Source: Mesaphorura yosii
Taxonomy: Eukaryota; Arthropoda; Collembola; Poduromorpha; Tullbergiidae
Direction of reading: 5' to 3'
DNA: 64,000 nucleotides
Assembly: GCA_009869945.1 (NCBI GenBank)
Contig: WIXG01000117.1
Location: forward strand, 62,001-126,000
Both the position numbers and the translations under genes were made by a program. The notes under the pieces were generated by a model, which worked only from the letters and a program-made list of their open reading frames with translations, did not search any database and was not told the DNA's origin. Shown here in pieces: positions 9,940 to 24,900 of the stretch (positions are counted from its first letter, which is position 1; each line of letters opens with the position of its first letter).

Positions 9940-12900
9940 ATGAGGGAATTCAAGACGGTCATTCTTGGGTCTGGGGGCGTTGGGAAGTCTGCGCTCACCG
10001 TGCAATTCGTGTCGGGATGTTTCATGGAGAAGTACGACCCAACCATCGAAGACTTCTACAGAAAGGAAATCGAAGTGGATGGCTCGCCGTGTGTGTTAGA
10101 AATCTTAGACACCGCTGGGACGGAGCAATTCGCGTCGATGCGAGACCTGTACATAAAGAATGGACAAGGATTCCTTGTTGTATACTCAATCACAAATCAC
10201 CAGACATTTCAAGATATTAAAACCATGAAAGAACAAATTAGTCGTGTCAAAGGAGCTGATAAAGTGCCTCTACTACTAGTCGGAAATAAGGTAAGTTACA
10301 TCAAGCCTTATTTTCTGTTTCGAGCATGAAACCTCCTTGACTCCTTGAACTTTAAACTTAAAACAAGGCATAGCGATTCTGGCTTCTGTCATGCCAGTCA
10401 TGCATTGAAGTAAAGACAAGATAGGATGACATCCTAATTTCATTAATCATCAGCATTAATTGCGTTTTGGCCTGATGTTTTGATTTTCTAAGCACACTCG
10501 AAAGCCATACACTGTCGCGTCGCAGGAAGCCTCTCAAGTCGCAAGTTCTCTTTAACTTGGATTCGGTGCTTTTAACCGCCGCGCCTACAAACAAAGTTAC
10601 ATATTTATGCACGACTCTCGTACTTATCTTCAACCGGAAGTTCATGTTATGTGTCTCCTAATGTAATTATGTTCACAGAATCTGGTCTTCTGCTCGCTAA
10701 TGTGTGCCGAGCATTTAAAAATGCCGTTAAAACCTCAGTTACATTAATGTAATAAACAAATGTCGTCATAAATATTGGAATTTAGCGTGTATAACTTTTT
10801 GGCAAATGTGGCAGACATAATAACCTCTTTATTGCGAGTTGCGACCACAGCCTTATCACATCGATAATAGAGCTTCACTTCGCTGCTTGCTTGCTTTCGT
10901 ATAAGAGCGTATTATATATCGTGGACGTACCATCAACTATAATGCAATCCAGTGGGGTCTTAATTTAAGTCTTGTGACTTAGCACTGTGTGCAGAACAGC
11001 CTTGATCTTTCATTCAAAAAGATATTCACACTTCATAAAATGATTAATGAAAGGAGCACAAACAATGCCAAGAATTGGTTGAGTCGGAATCAGAAGTTGG
11101 GAATTCTTGAAACTTCAAAAGCTAATAGCCAAGTTCAGCGTGTTGCAAGAAACGTCCATTCGCTATCGGGAAGTAATCCCCTCTAATTCTCACCGAGGAA
11201 GAGAAACTTTGCTAAACTCGGAAGCTATAAACTGTTGTGAGAAGTAACACATGCATCGACTCAGGAAACCCACGAACGGACTCTATCAAATTATCTGAGT
11301 GTGAATTATTAATGAAAACGAGCACTTACTGGGATGTCCCGAGTTTGAAATGGCAAAATGTATAATTTGACTGGAAAGGTGTAATTTAAAAGTTAATAGA
11401 TAGATTGACCACCAGAATTCAATAATAGTAAGGTACCAGCAGTGGCCGCATCGGAGGTCGATGATCTAGGAGAAGAACCATCACATCACAGCATGTTCTC
11501 TGATTTGATAAGGATTCGGGTATCGGCGAATAGAAATGAAAGGTCAAATACATGTACATGAAGAGATTCAACGGTATTAGAATGATAATTTAATGGATGG
11601 CCATATGAGAGATGAATTCGTGGTAGCAACCGAGGAAGCAGTGCTTTATTAGTTGGAATTCTAGAGACGAGTTCCGTGTCTCGATGCCGTGTCTGTGAGG
11701 TTTTCACTTCCGCGTGCAGAAAATGATTTCGGCAGCCCGACACTATTGATTTTAGCGTTTTACGACCTCCCGAAGGAAAAGGGCATTTACATTTACATTA
11801 CATTTGTATAATTGCGTTTTCATTTCTTACTGCCTGTGCTGGAGGATTTTTTGCAATAGGACATGCTTTTTACACGCTCAGCAAAATTTTTACAACTCCA
11901 TTTTATTCCATAATTTGCAAGCAAAGCAGAAAGTAAATCGTACTTTGCGAACTCATTTCTTTTTTTATGATAGAATGGAAAGCGTTCCATGAACTCGAAA
12001 TGCGATGCAGTGGTTTAGAAAGGCGAGGCTCCGCTCAGGTGTGCCGTAAGATTTGGAAATGAAATTATTGATGTTTTGTTTTCTGAACATGAAAATACTT
12101 TTAGTTGTCTAGAGATGTGGAACACGAAATTGAAAATGGGAAAGGCGGCGAACTAATTCCTACTATTTACTTTATTATTTCTTGAGTTGACTAAAATTGA
12201 ATGAGACAACCACGCAGGCAGCAGTCGTTGAATAGAAACTGGAAAAGGACAGGGGGGGGGGGGCGGGCGGGCGGCCCGTCAGAGAAAAGTTTGATTGACA
12301 GGCTGGTCTCGGTCTTGGAAATAGAGCGAGCACAAACATACCGCCACGATTCTATGCTCTGCTGGCATTCTGGCATTCTCCAATACAATTTCCAAAATTT
12401 AACTTGAATAAGATACGATGCCAAGAACATCGCACAAAAGTCACAGGAAAAGGTTTTTGCGTGCCCTGAGTTAGCTTGCCATGTTTCTCATTCATAATTC
12501 AATGCAACAATCTTATTCTCTTTCGATTCGTATTAAGTTCCCAAATTTCCTGAAGCGGGCAGACGGGCAACAGAACGCCAAACTCAATATTTAGGTTTAT
12601 AATGGCGAATGACTAACTTCTTAAGCTTTTCTTGAACATTGTCCGAGGTCATTTCCTTGCAAGCGGGTTCTCGTCTACAAAACGGCAATGAAAATATCAA
12701 ATAGGTATTAGGTTAATCCTGGTTATAAATGCAGAATCAATAGACTGGTAAGCTGGTTGAATTTATGGAGTGCCTGATAGGTATAGCTAATGTGGGATCA
12801 TCATTTTCAATAGGGTGCTCGTCAAAATATTCGTTCCCTGATGATTATGTCATTGCATTATTCCCATCTTTGTATCGTGTCTTATGCATCAGCGTAGCCC

Positions 12901-15900
12901 CAATAAAAAATGAAAGGGAGAAGTCTAAATGGCAAATGGCAGGTAAAAGTGATAGTTCAGAGATCGTAATCATTCATTCAACACTTCTGTGCCGCAACCT
13001 GCCACCATAACCATCACTCGACGGTTCAGGTCTTGAATAATATGGCAAATATTTGCAAAAACAGGTATCAAAGCAATGACTATACAGAAATTAATGACTT
13101 GTACACATCTCTGCAAGATAGAGTGTTATGGCACTGTACTAATGCAGGAGAGTTAAGACCGTACTTGTTGAGCGATTCTTGACTTCTGAAAACATTCGTC
13201 ATTGAAAGGGTAATGAATTGGACGAGCGAAGTGCGCAATTAAAATAGGCTTGCTTCACTTGTTTATTTAAGGCCCCAATTCGGCCAACTGTGAAAGTGAG
13301 TCAACATGCGACGAGTGAGCGGCGAACATCGATTCTTTTGTATTTGCAGTTTCGTATTCCCAAAATTGCCAATTGATTATTCATTGAATCCTTACACGTT
13401 GTTCCATTTGTGATTACTTCGTTGCTGTTACTTGTTGACTTGGTCCGATTTAGCAAGCAGATCGCTCGAGCAAGCAGCGCCAACGCCGAATAACTTTATT
13501 CCTGAATGCTGACAATTTTCTTTTTCAATTAACCGGCCTTCTTGGGATTCTATCCCGCCTTAATACGATACGGAAATAGCAGTACGGTGTGGTATTATGT
13601 ACCGTATTTTTTGGATTATTCTTATTCTTATTGTCGTTGTACACGAAGAACTCGACTCGACGAGGTCGGAAAGAAAGAAACTTTAACGACAAAAGGACCT
13701 TATGAGAAATATTATGATGAGAATTTATTAAACTCATTTATGTAATCATTCTGGGCAATTTCTTGCATTTATTACGGATTTGGCAAAGCTTAGTTAATCC
13801 CTTCCCGCTTTATCTTCTCGTGAGAGTCTGAGAACCCTCTTCTTCGTTTCGTGTTGTTTGCCTTGTTTTCCTTTCCATTGTTGTCATTTCAAACTCCAAC
13901 CGGTTTCGCAGTACCTTGGTCCTCTCTAACATCTTTCGCATTTCGCTTTGTCATCAAGATCAAAAGACGGCGGTGCTTCTTCAGCGGTGGCTGGTTAGTT
14001 TCTGGTTTACAATTTGCATAGTTTGATTTTTGATTCTTGAAACTCATCACCTTTCACACAGCAAAAATTTATTGACACCAGATTCGAGTTGATGAGCGAA
14101 CCACATTCCATCATCGAATAATGAGCATCAATAACTTGATCGGCGATTTTGGCAAAGGAATGTGCTTCGATCACTCAATTATTGTAATTGCTGTAATTCC
14201 ATTCAGTTTAATTATGCTCACCCTTTTAAACACATAAGAAGGTGAGGATGGAATCTCGAATTCATCACCGCCGCCTACGTGCAGTAGCCATCGTCTTTCA
14301 CGTGCTGATTGGATCATTGTCGGCATTCGACGGTGTTTCTTATCCAGTCTCAAGTTTTCCATTTCTAGTGACTCATTTGTGGTACGATTTGGTTTAACCC
14401 GTCTTATCAAGAAATACTAAAATCGTCCCTCCGCTTTCGTTGCATGTTTACAGCTTCAATTCGTAATTTGCATGTTTCGACGGGAATTTGAGCAAAGCGA
14501 CATCAAACCTTTTAGTGTAATGCGTTCACACTTTACGACTAAAAATTCAATATTCGAACACAAAGGGTTTGTTGACTCACCCTCTCCCATTGTGTTATGT
14601 GTCTGGATCTTTAGCGTGTAGAAACATGAAGAAAAGAATTTGCAATAACTTACATAAGCAGTAAAGAACATGAACGAACTTTGTTAATGCTAGTTTCTTT
14701 CAGATTAGTCATCATACTCATTCACTGACAACATTATTGCAATCTGGTCCAAGTCCAGGTCTCCACAGAAGTAGTTTTCATTCTTTTCATGGCCATTGCC
14801 ATAATTCGTCATCCTAGCGAGCAGTGAGCGAGTGAATAGGGCTATTGTGAAGTCAGTCGTTCTCGCATGATTCGTGGCGGGTTAGTTTTGTTATCGCGCA
14901 CGAAGTTATTAATTACTTTTGTATTTGCATACTCTGAATGTTACTTGAAAGCGTGAATTATGTTTTATCCAGCACCATGTGCAAACTTAGTATTTGCTGA
15001 CGGATTACTAGAATTGCGTTTCGAAATGAAATGTAAGCAAAACTCAATTTGTTCGCCGACTTTGTCAATTCCTGCATGTCTTTGATAATATTCAGGATTC
15101 GAAACGGAATTAGGTTAGATAATCAGAAATGTTGATTTAGTGAGTCGCGTCTCTTCAAAATAACAAGGCAAAGAAAATTAAATTCGGATTTCGTCTTCGC
15201 TGTCTATGATTCACGAGATCATCATGCTGAATGATGATGCTGATACTGCAAAACATGTGTCAAGTGAAAAATGAAATTTGTATTCAAAAAGTAATGAACC
15301 GAATCCCATCTCCTTACTGCTGTGTTGCAGAAATAGCAAGCATGGTGAAGTGCAAAAGAAAGAGACAACGACGAGAGTACAAACATGTAATTAGTGCCGT
15401 ACTTGTTCCTAGAGTCTTAACATCTTAATTCCATTCAAGCCCGAATCAGGACTCGACTACATTCTTGGTTTGCCCTGCTGCTATTATTAATGTCATCGTG
15501 TTCATATGCGTACAACACACGAGAGGCTGACTGCCTGTCAGGAGGGGATTCGAATGCATAAGCATAATTTCTGTGTTACTCCTTTTTTGTATTTTGACAT
15601 TTGATAGAAATAAAAATAGAATTACAACAATAATAATTTTCTTCCCTTATGCCTCTCCTTATTTGAAGTCAAGCAATAAGCAACAGCAACGTGTTCGTAT
15701 TGCACACAATTCATATTTCAAGTGTATTTAGAATAAGCATTAATTAAATCATTTGATCCTTTGTTGCAATATTTGTACATACTTGTAAGAGCATTTCGCC
15801 TCGGCCGCCTTTGCAGAGGCAGACACTTTCCGTGTGAGTGTCAAGCATGGTCAGAGTCTAAATCTAAAGTCATGCATGTGTGGATTTGTGAATTCGAAAT

Positions 15901-18900
15901 TTGTTTACCACCAAATTATTATTAATGAAAGATTCCTGGCAAGCACCCTCTTCGTCTCTGCCTCTGCTTTCTGTTTCTGCTTCTTGTGACTGCCTCTCAT
16001 ACGCCGCGTCTCGTTCACGCTGAATCTAAGGCTTTGATATCGACTTGACCCAATTAAAGAAGTAACGTTATTATGGTATCGGTATCTAGCAAAGTAAGAA
16101 GCACAGCACGTGAAGCCCTTTCAAGTGGCGAAAAGCGTAAACGCACACGCTGTCGTATTTGTTCTTTATTGAAATGCTTGTACATTTCCTTTCGTACTTC
16201 ATGTTCTGAGTGTAACACAAACCACACGTAATATTATTCGCCTGCCACTTCACTTGACTTCTTCAGGAGTACACAAACTTAGCAAACTCATTCGATAAGG
16301 CTGTACGCAATATTTTATTTACATTTCTGAATTAACTGAATTTTTCTGCGCTTTCGACGATTCGAACTCGGGTGTGGGTTCACGCATCCATGCCATAACT
16401 TTTTTTTTACATCGCGTACACAATTCGTAGCCAGCCAAGAGGTCGACCGTGCGTGTGTACATGCACATGATATTGATTTCAAACTACAAGTGCGATTTCC
16501 TGTCTAACCAAAACCATAAATGTCATTGCATGCCTGCCAATGCAGTCGCCGGTTTAATGCGCCAGTGTGAATGATTACAGCACTCAGAAAGAGCAAAGAC
16601 GCTTCCTGCATTGGCCGTGAGTCATTACCGTTGCATTGCGCATTAACCACTTGCCTGCCCGTCCAGTAGCAGCGGCTTAAAGGAACTCATGCCGTGTTGG
16701 CGTGTTGTTTGAGAAGAATAAGAAAACAAAATGAATGAATTAAATTCATGGTGCCGCTTAAGCCATTTAAGCGTAATTTATTGCTCAACTAACATATTAA
16801 TATTAATGTGGTATAATGTTCCCGCATCACGCTTCATTTGAGTTCATATTGCACTCGTTTGCTGTGCTGCGCGGCGTATTAAAATTGAGCAGCTAATTTC
16901 CTATGCATCCGAGATATATGGTCGATTGTCAAGTCAGGTCATATCCAAATACGGCCTGCGATTTTTAGTAATTCTTTACTTGTCTGCTGCTTGCCTGTCA
17001 TTGCGACAACGCTCTTCAAGCTCACGGTTCACAACAGGTTGCATTTCAATTTCACGAGTCGAGTTCGTTCAAACTGAATTGATGAGTTTATGACGCTCGC
17101 CAAGGAATGCAAATCTGGAAAATCAATACAATATGACGTTCTGAATAATCGCATCCGTTCCAACGTCAACTGCTGTGCATGGCTCATCTGAACTTTACAA
17201 ATAGCAGTGACCACAAGCCCAGTCAGACATGATTAATTCGTAATTATGCTGACCGTGAATTATAAATGTTTCAATTCAAATTACGGGTCTTCATTTTGCA
17301 CTGGCTTTGAAGATAAAAGGAAACGGACTAACGCTTATCCTCTAAACAGCTCATCCATGTGCGTATGTCCCCTCAATTGAAATTCAACGCACAGTCTTTG
17401 GCATTGCAATTCAGCATACAAATGCCAGCGCAAATATGGCACACGTATTTTTGATTTATTGTATTAGTCATATAATTGGTTTGTATAAAAATTGCAAGCC
17501 AACTACAAAATGTCTAAACGTGGTATGTAAAATCGGTAGCTCTGTAGTGTTCTTTCATTGTTGTACGATATAGTAACTCCCAACTGAAAATAGGAGAAGA
17601 TTAGGGCACAGTTTGGTCGTTGCATTGAAGTTTTGCATTATCATCGAAACCGCAAATATCAAATATGTGAGGTTAATCCACCTTGACATCCGTAATGCCA
17701 ATTTCCAACTCGGAACTTGGTACTTGATACAATATCTAAACAATCGCTCGTATGTCAAACTCTTTGAGATAACCTCATGAATAATTTTGCCACACCATGA
17801 GTAAGTGCTCTAATAAGCAAAGTGATTATCATGCATGCAGTACCTGAACTTGTGAGCGGAATGCTTTCTTGTGCTGATAAGCAAATAGTAATTACCAAAT
17901 TGCATGCGAGCGGCAGGCTGTAACCTGAATTCTAATGAGCAGGTTTTAAGTACTTGCTGCACGCGTAAGTGTGCAATTTTGAGTCGCCTGGAAGTGTAAG
18001 ATGTGCAAAGGATGAGAAAACTGCATTGGTAGCATTTATAACCGAGAGAAATCTTTCAACGAGCTTGCGTCCTTTAAACCTATTAAGAATTTCGCTTAAT
18101 GAACTTTATGGCTTCAAGAATACAGTCAGCGTGCTAGAAAACATAGAGCTTGATATTAGTTTCAGCATAAATTAGCTTTCAGCAGAATTATCGCCTATTT
18201 TGACCGATGATTCATTACGAAGTGTGAATCCTTGAAGTAAATGGGTTTACTATTTAACGCCTGTTGCCCAATAAACTTTCCATTATAGTAAATTCCGTAG
18301 TTCAAGAGTAAGACACTCACGACGTTGGTAAGAATACGAATACTGCGTACTGACTGATTGACTCGTGTAATTAATTCATGTTAAGGACGGTATCAGCAGA
18401 GTTCAGAACAATCGAGACGAAGTAGCAATGCATTGGTGCATGACGCCAACTGCTGATGATGTGATGGTAGTGATGAAGTCAAGTCAAGTCAGTCGTGATG
18501 ATGATCGAAGATTACTCTCACAAGCAGTGGTTTCAGACAGAACGACCAGAACAAAGAAGATTCTCATGTATTTCATCATCATCGTTTTCTGGCTTTTAAT
18601 AGTAGTAATTAGTACGTGAATTGATACTGATAGCCTCTCTCTCAACCACTCTTGGAGCCTGAAACCAATAATTACATCTCAACTTGTCCTTCGTCCATCA
18701 ACCGACAACAGTGACCTGTTTAGCAAATTTAGCGTATAAAAATGCGAAATACGGCTGATTGAGAGTGTGAGAGCGCAGGATTTCAGGGAAGTCTCACACC
18801 TCGCTTGCCTTTCCGATTTGAATCTCAATTCTGTCGGCCAGTCACGAATCGCAAATCGCCAGTGTTGTCGGAGTTAATAGCCAAAGTGCAGACATACGCA

Positions 18901-21900
18901 AGAAGCATATTATGCATTTACTACACATATCGTACACTGTCAATTCAATGCGGATAGGCCATTTTCAGATATTGCGAAAACATTGACTTCGATTCAAGTA
19001 CGAGGAACGCCATTACCCATTTCACTCGTGCTGTCATGAAAGGAGTTTTATGTCACAAAATGTATCCCAACGCACGTCATGCGTTTCTGTGTCTGTGCCC
19101 GACTGCTAGCAGATTGAAACGTAAAAATGAAATTTCATACGATGGGGGTATTTATTATTTATTCATCCACCAATTTCCTTTTCTCTTTACGAGCGAACCC
19201 CTTCGCATTCACGTTCCATGTGTCGATGTCCATGTTCTGATGTTCTACTGCTTGCTATGTCTGGTCGTTCGTCGTTGAACGGTTGCGCACGCACTTTCGT
19301 AGAATTGAGTCACAAATCTTATGACGATGGTCTCGTATAATATGCTCAAATGCTTGATGGGCTGGGACTCGGCTGACAATATGCTCACACTTGACTGCGT
19401 AGCTTTGAAATAAGCAGCAATAATAATACCATCAAATAAAATTTACTTCAATAAAACTATGAGAGCAAATTGAAAATGCGACGGCCATATCCTCTTCGCT
19501 ACAGATACAGCATTGCTTTGGCTTTGCTACCAGTCGAGTCGAGTCAAGGCAAGGTCTTCATATCTGAATGAGTCATTCATATTTACGCAGACGACTTTTT
19601 ACAAGACCCAAGACCTTTGGGAAGGAAGACTCGACTCATCGGCTTTATTAAATATCCTCGACCATAACAAGACAGCAGCTCTTGATCTTGTTTCCGTTTT
19701 CTCGTTCAAGCACAGAATAGCCAAAGCGATAGTGTATTATGGGCATTTCAATACGCAGTAAATAACATACTTTTGACCAGCACAAAATCGATTCTTTCTG
19801 CCAGAGTGCTTGCGTCTTCTCGACAAGACTTCGGCCAGGTCCTCGTCTAGAATCCGACCTGATGGCGACCACAAGCCATAAAAGTCTGTTTTTGAAATGT
19901 CAATAATAATTCACCAAGCACTAAACCTTATCATTTGAATTCTCAGAAAGGCACTTGGCAAGAAAAAGGTAGAAAATGGGATTCGAGCTCAAATTGATTT
20001 GATTGACTCTTAAACGGTGGAATGAGCTTAAATATTACAAAAATAGAATGAAAGCTAGTCAGGAAATGTTGACAAAATTCTCAATAACATCCTGGCTGCC
20101 GTCTCAGCCGCGACTCGAGCTGGAGTCATTGTACTCCTTCCAGAGTTGGTTGTATGTACACGCTCGCAGCTAAAGAAACAAAATACCAACGGCATTAAGT
20201 CATCAAAATGCTTTTATTTGCGTACATAAATTCGAACTTGAGTACGGCTTGAGCAAAGAAAAGAGACGGGCGAGACAACCAATGACGGCTTGCAAATTTT
20301 GCTGAACATTTCCTGGCGGCGAATCGAACTCAATCAAGAAATTGGAACCGCACATAGCACAAATGTGAAAATAATTACCAAATACCAAAATCTTTGAGGG
20401 GGTACTGCAAACGAACTGGGCCACAAGTAGAACCGGAAGTCTGGGGATGAAACGAGACGCAATCCATTGTTTGCTTTGATAAATTACATTTCGTATTCGT
20501 TGTGTCCACTCTACGGTCTCCCAACTTATCTTGACGTCCGTCCACAGTGCATATGAATTGTACCTGTGCCTATTCCTCCACACTGAGGTTCGAATGGCTA
20601 CATTCGTTACATTTGGTTGAGCACAACATCAATCAATCCCGTAAATATTATTATTTAAGGGAGGATAACAGGACTGACTGAATTTGAGAATGATCGATCA
20701 CATTGTTTCGGCTTCGGGAAACGACTACCGATTTCATGACAGCTCGGTTCAGCTCGTACAAGTTACAAAGCATAGAAGTTAAGTCATTTGACTTGGAAGG
20801 CATCAAAAAGTAAACTGGGGACTGGGGCTCATCAGACTTGTAATCTTGCGGGATTTTTATTATTTATTTTTGTAATGTTTCAACACCACACGCAGGAGTC
20901 AAGAAATGGTTTACTTGACACGACTGGGGTTAGAGATTGTGTAAATATACAAGTGACAAAAGATGCACATATCTGGAACAGCACCAACTGTCGAACTGTA
21001 CAAGGACACGAAAACTTCAACTTACTTGTAAAGTCACAGAAACTGGAAACTATCTGGATTGAATTCACTTTGTCATTCATTGTAGAGTGAGTCAGCGAAG
21101 AATAATTGGCAATCTCGTGCTTTGAGTTATGAGGTTTCTGTTTGTGATTCGATGAGGCCTGAAATACGATGCTTTGGATTTGGGCTGTGGATTGAGATTT
21201 CCTGGGACTCATTATCGTCTGTTGATCCAAAACAATGTTTTCCGTCCCATTGTCTGTGGTGAATGGAGATGAATGCATGCGCTGAAATAAGATCAAACAC
21301 AATATATTTGCAGAGGGTTTACATTCTTGTACACTTTCAAGCATGGCTCATGAATAGATTTATAATAATCCTCACCAGACCCCGAATGAGTGCGGTAACT
21401 ATTTGCGAAGCTTGTGAATACGAACTTGGCATATGTAAACAAGCATTCTCTGCTGCTTTGCCGTGCTTCGCCACTTCGTCTTTTCGTCTTTGACTGATTT
21501 GAATCAGCTTAGTGCATTCCTTTGTTAGAAATCCCTTAAATCCTTTTACACCTCTGTTAACCAAAATATGATGATGCTGCGATTTCACTGCACCGGCATA
21601 TGTAGCATCGTGTTGTTATGCACATTGTCGTTTGCCAGAGAATTCTCGAACGAGAATTGTCTGACAGAATTGAATCGGAAACCTGTGAAAAATTGAACGT
21701 TCTCTGCAGAGGGAAATCTGCATCCGAGAGTAACGCAAATTTGATGGAGAAGCAGGGAAATGGCAAATGTGATCTGAACATTTTATGCGCTATTATGCAT
21801 AATGGAACACGTAACAAATGCACAAACGTCCAACCAAACCAATCTGCTCGTGCTCGGCAGCCTTTAGATTCAAACTCAAAGAGAGCACCGAAAACTGAGA

Positions 21901-24900
21901 AAGCACACCCGTCTAAAAATCTGAAAACCTTAAAATGGTTGACTTGACAGACAATCTTCCCTCTATCTCCGTTTAACCCGTATTTCATTGCAGACACACC
22001 GCACTGTGGCCAGTGTTCATTATTAAATTGAATTTGGAAAAGTTCACCGAAGTGTGCAAAGAGATTTTGGGTGGTTGGTGCTGCTTTCCGTCAGATTCTG
22101 AAGAGAGGGAAAGTCGGGATGAAAAATGTCTATTTTGAAATTGCATTGTACATTGTAGTAGACTGCATACGCAATGCAACATGTAAAGTGTAATGTGAAT
22201 CACATCAATTCTCATTTGTAATACATTAAATTCGTAGGCGAATGCAACACATGTACGATGCATCAAATCCTGAACCGAACCGACAGCCGACCAAGAATGC
22301 GCCGCGTGCATGGAAGTTCACGTTCATTTCTTCCATCGGCATTCGACAACCAACTTCTCTTACTCTCCCATGATTACAAGCCGGCCTCGCGATAAATCTG
22401 GTCTCAGGCGCTGTGCAAGTCTATAATAATACATGTGGATTTGATTATCTTTTCTGATTTAAAAAACGAGACCCAGAGCAAGAGCAAAGATGAAAAAGTA
22501 CAATTTCACATCTCCCATGAACGCTCATTCGTTGACGCCACATCTTCGCATTATTGTTATTGCCACGCCGCAATGATTGACTTGATGAGAAGAGATTAAC
22601 GAGAGAAATGCTGATTTTCATTGTAAAACGCATTTGTTATTGCGGGGAATCTTTGCTGAAAACATAATAATAGACCAGCCATTTTGTTGGTGCAGGCAAA
22701 AAAGGAGTTCGAGACGCAAAGAGAAACTGTTGCGGTGGCTGCTGCTACACATTATGCATTTAAGAGCAAAATTCAAAGACTCGCTTTACCCATTTCAACG
22801 CAATTTACGAATATGGCATTATAATTTCATAGTCCGGTGGTAACGAGCAACACAAAAAGATGAAGTAACAAAGTAAAAGCATGTAGAGAAATATTCAGAC
22901 TTCAGAGCCTACCAAATTGACTTGATGATGGATGGTGTGTTGCCAATACGGTGCAAATGTGTTACAGCGAATCATGAAAGAAACATCTTGCCACTAAAAT
23001 ATGCTTTGCGAAAATACTCCAAATGAAAGGATTTTGTTGCCTACGGCATCCGTCTTTTTCGTTCTCAATGTCGTCTTTGGCTGTGTCACAGGTTTGAGTT
23101 GGAACTTGGGAAGACAGGCGACGACACGTTGATTTCACGAATATTTATCAAATTGTTGGTTTAACAATGGAGTCCATTTTCTACGTAATTACACGTGGCG
23201 CGTGAGAATGAACGGCGATGGTATTGGCGTTGTGGTGTGGTGCGGTGGTCAGAAAAATGATAATAGAATTCCTCAGCGCTATTCTCATGCTTCGATGTTT
23301 CACACGGTCGCGGCAATGTAAATGCAAATCCTGAAGAAATTCTTAACATGGAATGCGATGTTAATATTAATAATAACTTCTTGTTACCGATGGTGCAAGT
23401 CTTACGTTTTGTGGCTGTGGCAAGGAGCGCCAAAATAGTACAAGAAAGTCAGGGCCAGCCAAATTGCGTCCCTTGAACACTATTCTTATCTAGATCAGAA
23501 CGATTATGATGCGAACGCGACCATTTCTAAATGAATAAACACCAAAGCTGAACAGTTCAATCTGAGTCACTTCACTTACGGTTTTGTAATGAACTGACCT
23601 TCAGCAAATATTAATTTTCAGCATGGCCATATCTGATGCTACGATAATTAAAAATTATTGAGGGCAGTAATTTGGCGTTACTTATGCTTTCGTACCGCTT
23701 GCACAATTGCAGCATTACAGACAGCAAGTTGCCCATGCCTGCTAGCTGACTGGCATTGTTTACTTTTGCAGAAGTGTTGCAATTGCAATTTTTGGCCATA
23801 TTTGGGAGCGATAAAACTAACACGCTTACACATCGTTTTTGTTTTGATCCAACAATCAACAATGGACATCACGAATAGACAATGCCTACATGATATGGAG
23901 TATGAAGTATGAACGTGATTTTGAAATAGGAGATGAGTTTCATAGAGTGGTAATGGCATTTAACCGTTGACGCCGAGTCGAGCGCACATGGGCGCATGAG
24001 ACATAATTTTATGATGATGAATTAACTCTTGCAGATTACCAGATTGCAGGTTAGGTAATGACCGAATTAGGATAAAATATTACACCGTACATCGAGTGGG
24101 CAAATTTTTTTCTTTCAGCAGCAGCACGAAATATGGCACACAACAATAACGACGATGATATTAAGCAAACAATGTCTTACCGTCAATTTAATTGTTCACG
24201 GTTACAAACATGCCGCGCCGAGCGTCGTGTGTGCCGCTCGCGTTCTGGCAGCGATAGCGGTGAGAATTAATGAGAGTGAACTACATACGGGATTTCGCAC
24301 ACGCACGCTGCCGCCGCAGCACATCGAGCACCAGGAAATAACAATCATCTTGATTGTGGATTCTGATGAGCACCCAACGCGGTTAAATTCGTGTCTACGT
24401 TAATTTATTGTTATTTTCTTGCACGCACGTACTACTTTTGTGTTGGTGTCGATTTTATGAATTATCATCACCGCAACGTTGTGTTTCTTTCGTGTCTAAA
24501 ATCAAAAACATCCCCGAAGAATCTTGGCTCATCTTATCTTATGCTAATGCGCATGAACATGTACACATTTTTTGCGATTGTAAATGTAAAAGTGTTATCT
24601 TTTGATGCTTTCTTGTGGTAAATCATTTGTCATTTAATTTGCTCAATGATTCACATGCTGGCTACGTATTGTCACTATTTACGGTTGCAGGCCCTCTCCA
24701 CTTTGCCTTAATGATGCGTCTTGCAATTTTGCAGGTGAACACATTCAATTAATAGAAATTGCTCGTTCAGCTACGCTCGTATAATAAGTGCCAAGCGCCA
24801 GCATCAGCACTTGAAATCTCTGCTGAAGTATTTCTGAGATTTTTACCGTGCATTTTTCATAGTCAGAGCCTTCTTTTCACATGAATTATTTTTATTGCAT

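Noticed and set aside
15541-20600. TTCGAA-like words (near 15550, 16372, 20588) resembling tRNA T-loops
   Set aside because: The flanking bases do not form the five-pair T stem, and no acceptor or anticodon arm fits.
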